From Erysipelotrichaceae bacterium (GTDB taxonomy: Bacteria; Bacillota_I; Bacilli_A; RFN20; CAG-826): a stretch of 5,433 nt of DNA. Location of the stretch: positions 1 to 5,433 of the forward strand of contig JAAYDH010000139.1 in assembly GCA_012729405.1 (NCBI GenBank), in the 5' to 3' direction. The notes under the pieces are model-generated. The model did not search any database. It was not told the origin of the DNA and saw only the letters and a program-made list of their open reading frames with translations. A program made the translations under genes and the position numbers. This document shows, piece by piece, positions 5,349-5,433 of this stretch. Position 1 is the first letter of the stretch. Each line of letters starts with the position of its first letter.

Positions 5349-5433
5349 ATCTTTTTAGTACACTTGGAGGAACGAGTTCGCTAACGTCGACTCCCGCTTT
5401 TGCTAATTCCATCACAGTTGAAGAGTTGATGAA
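5341..5433 (-). CDS. coaD: Phosphopantetheine adenylyltransferase, C-terminal end (cut by window)
   Basis: The last 93 bases read leftwards as 30 residues and a TAG stop (5343-5341). The peptide runs FINSSTVMELAKAG then VDVSELVPPSVLKRLK. It matches the end of bacterial CoaD (PPAT), where a S/N-S-S-x-V-K/M-E-x-A helix is followed by GGDVSDLVP and a short basic tail; the Ser-Ser lies in the ATP-binding motif of the family. CoaD transfers AMP from ATP to 4'-phosphopantetheine to make dephospho-CoA, the penultimate step of CoA synthesis in the cytoplasm. Here the usual GGDVS reads GVDVS. Most of the enzyme, including the nucleotide-binding HxGH motif, lies beyond the window, so completeness cannot be judged. 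Confidence 0.88.
   Translation of the reverse strand, partial: FINSSTVMELAKAGVDVSELVPPSVLKRLK

Overview
The window looks like a piece of chromosome from a low-G+C Gram-positive bacterium (Bacillota, possibly a Bacilli lineage close to the Mollicutes). The reasons are the AT-rich intergenic DNA, A/G-rich Shine-Dalgarno sites, compact intrinsic terminators, a tyrosine T-box leader in front of tyrS, and the family mix (YitT, PgeF/YlmD, CoaD). Tryptophan is encoded by TGG throughout, so the standard bacterial code applies. The taxonomic placement is inference.

Layout: (1) Bases 2-853 hold the C-terminal part of a calcineurin-like metallophosphoesterase on the + strand, closed by an intrinsic terminator at 885-915. 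(2) About 960-1210 is a complete T-box riboswitch with a UAC (Tyr) specifier, an antiterminator and a competing terminator. It controls tyrS at 1227-2444, which ends at a hairpin shared with the convergent gene. (3) A YitT-family membrane protein runs on the - strand, 2485-3540. (4) The divergent intergenic region 3541-3746 holds promoters for both directions. Its rightward transcript has a roughly 120-nt leader that can fold into several hairpins, including two mutually exclusive ones around the Shine-Dalgarno. (5) Bases 3747-4589 encode a membrane-anchored protein with a CxxC motif and a Thr-Pro-Thr (cis-Pro-like) segment, read here as an extracytoplasmic thioredoxin-fold protein of unknown role, followed by a terminator. 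(6) Bases 4625-5338 encode a PgeF/YlmD (laccase-domain) protein that starts 7 bases after that terminator's T-run with no Shine-Dalgarno. (7) The last 93 bases are the C-terminal end of coaD on the - strand, convergent with pgeF and separated by 2 bases.

The genes do not form one operon: terminators separate nearly all of them, and they have separate housekeeping tasks (tRNA charging, CoA synthesis, cell-wall or nucleoside quality control, membrane functions). No mobile element, CRISPR array, tRNA, rRNA or defence system is visible. The least explained parts are the CxxC membrane protein and its structured leader.
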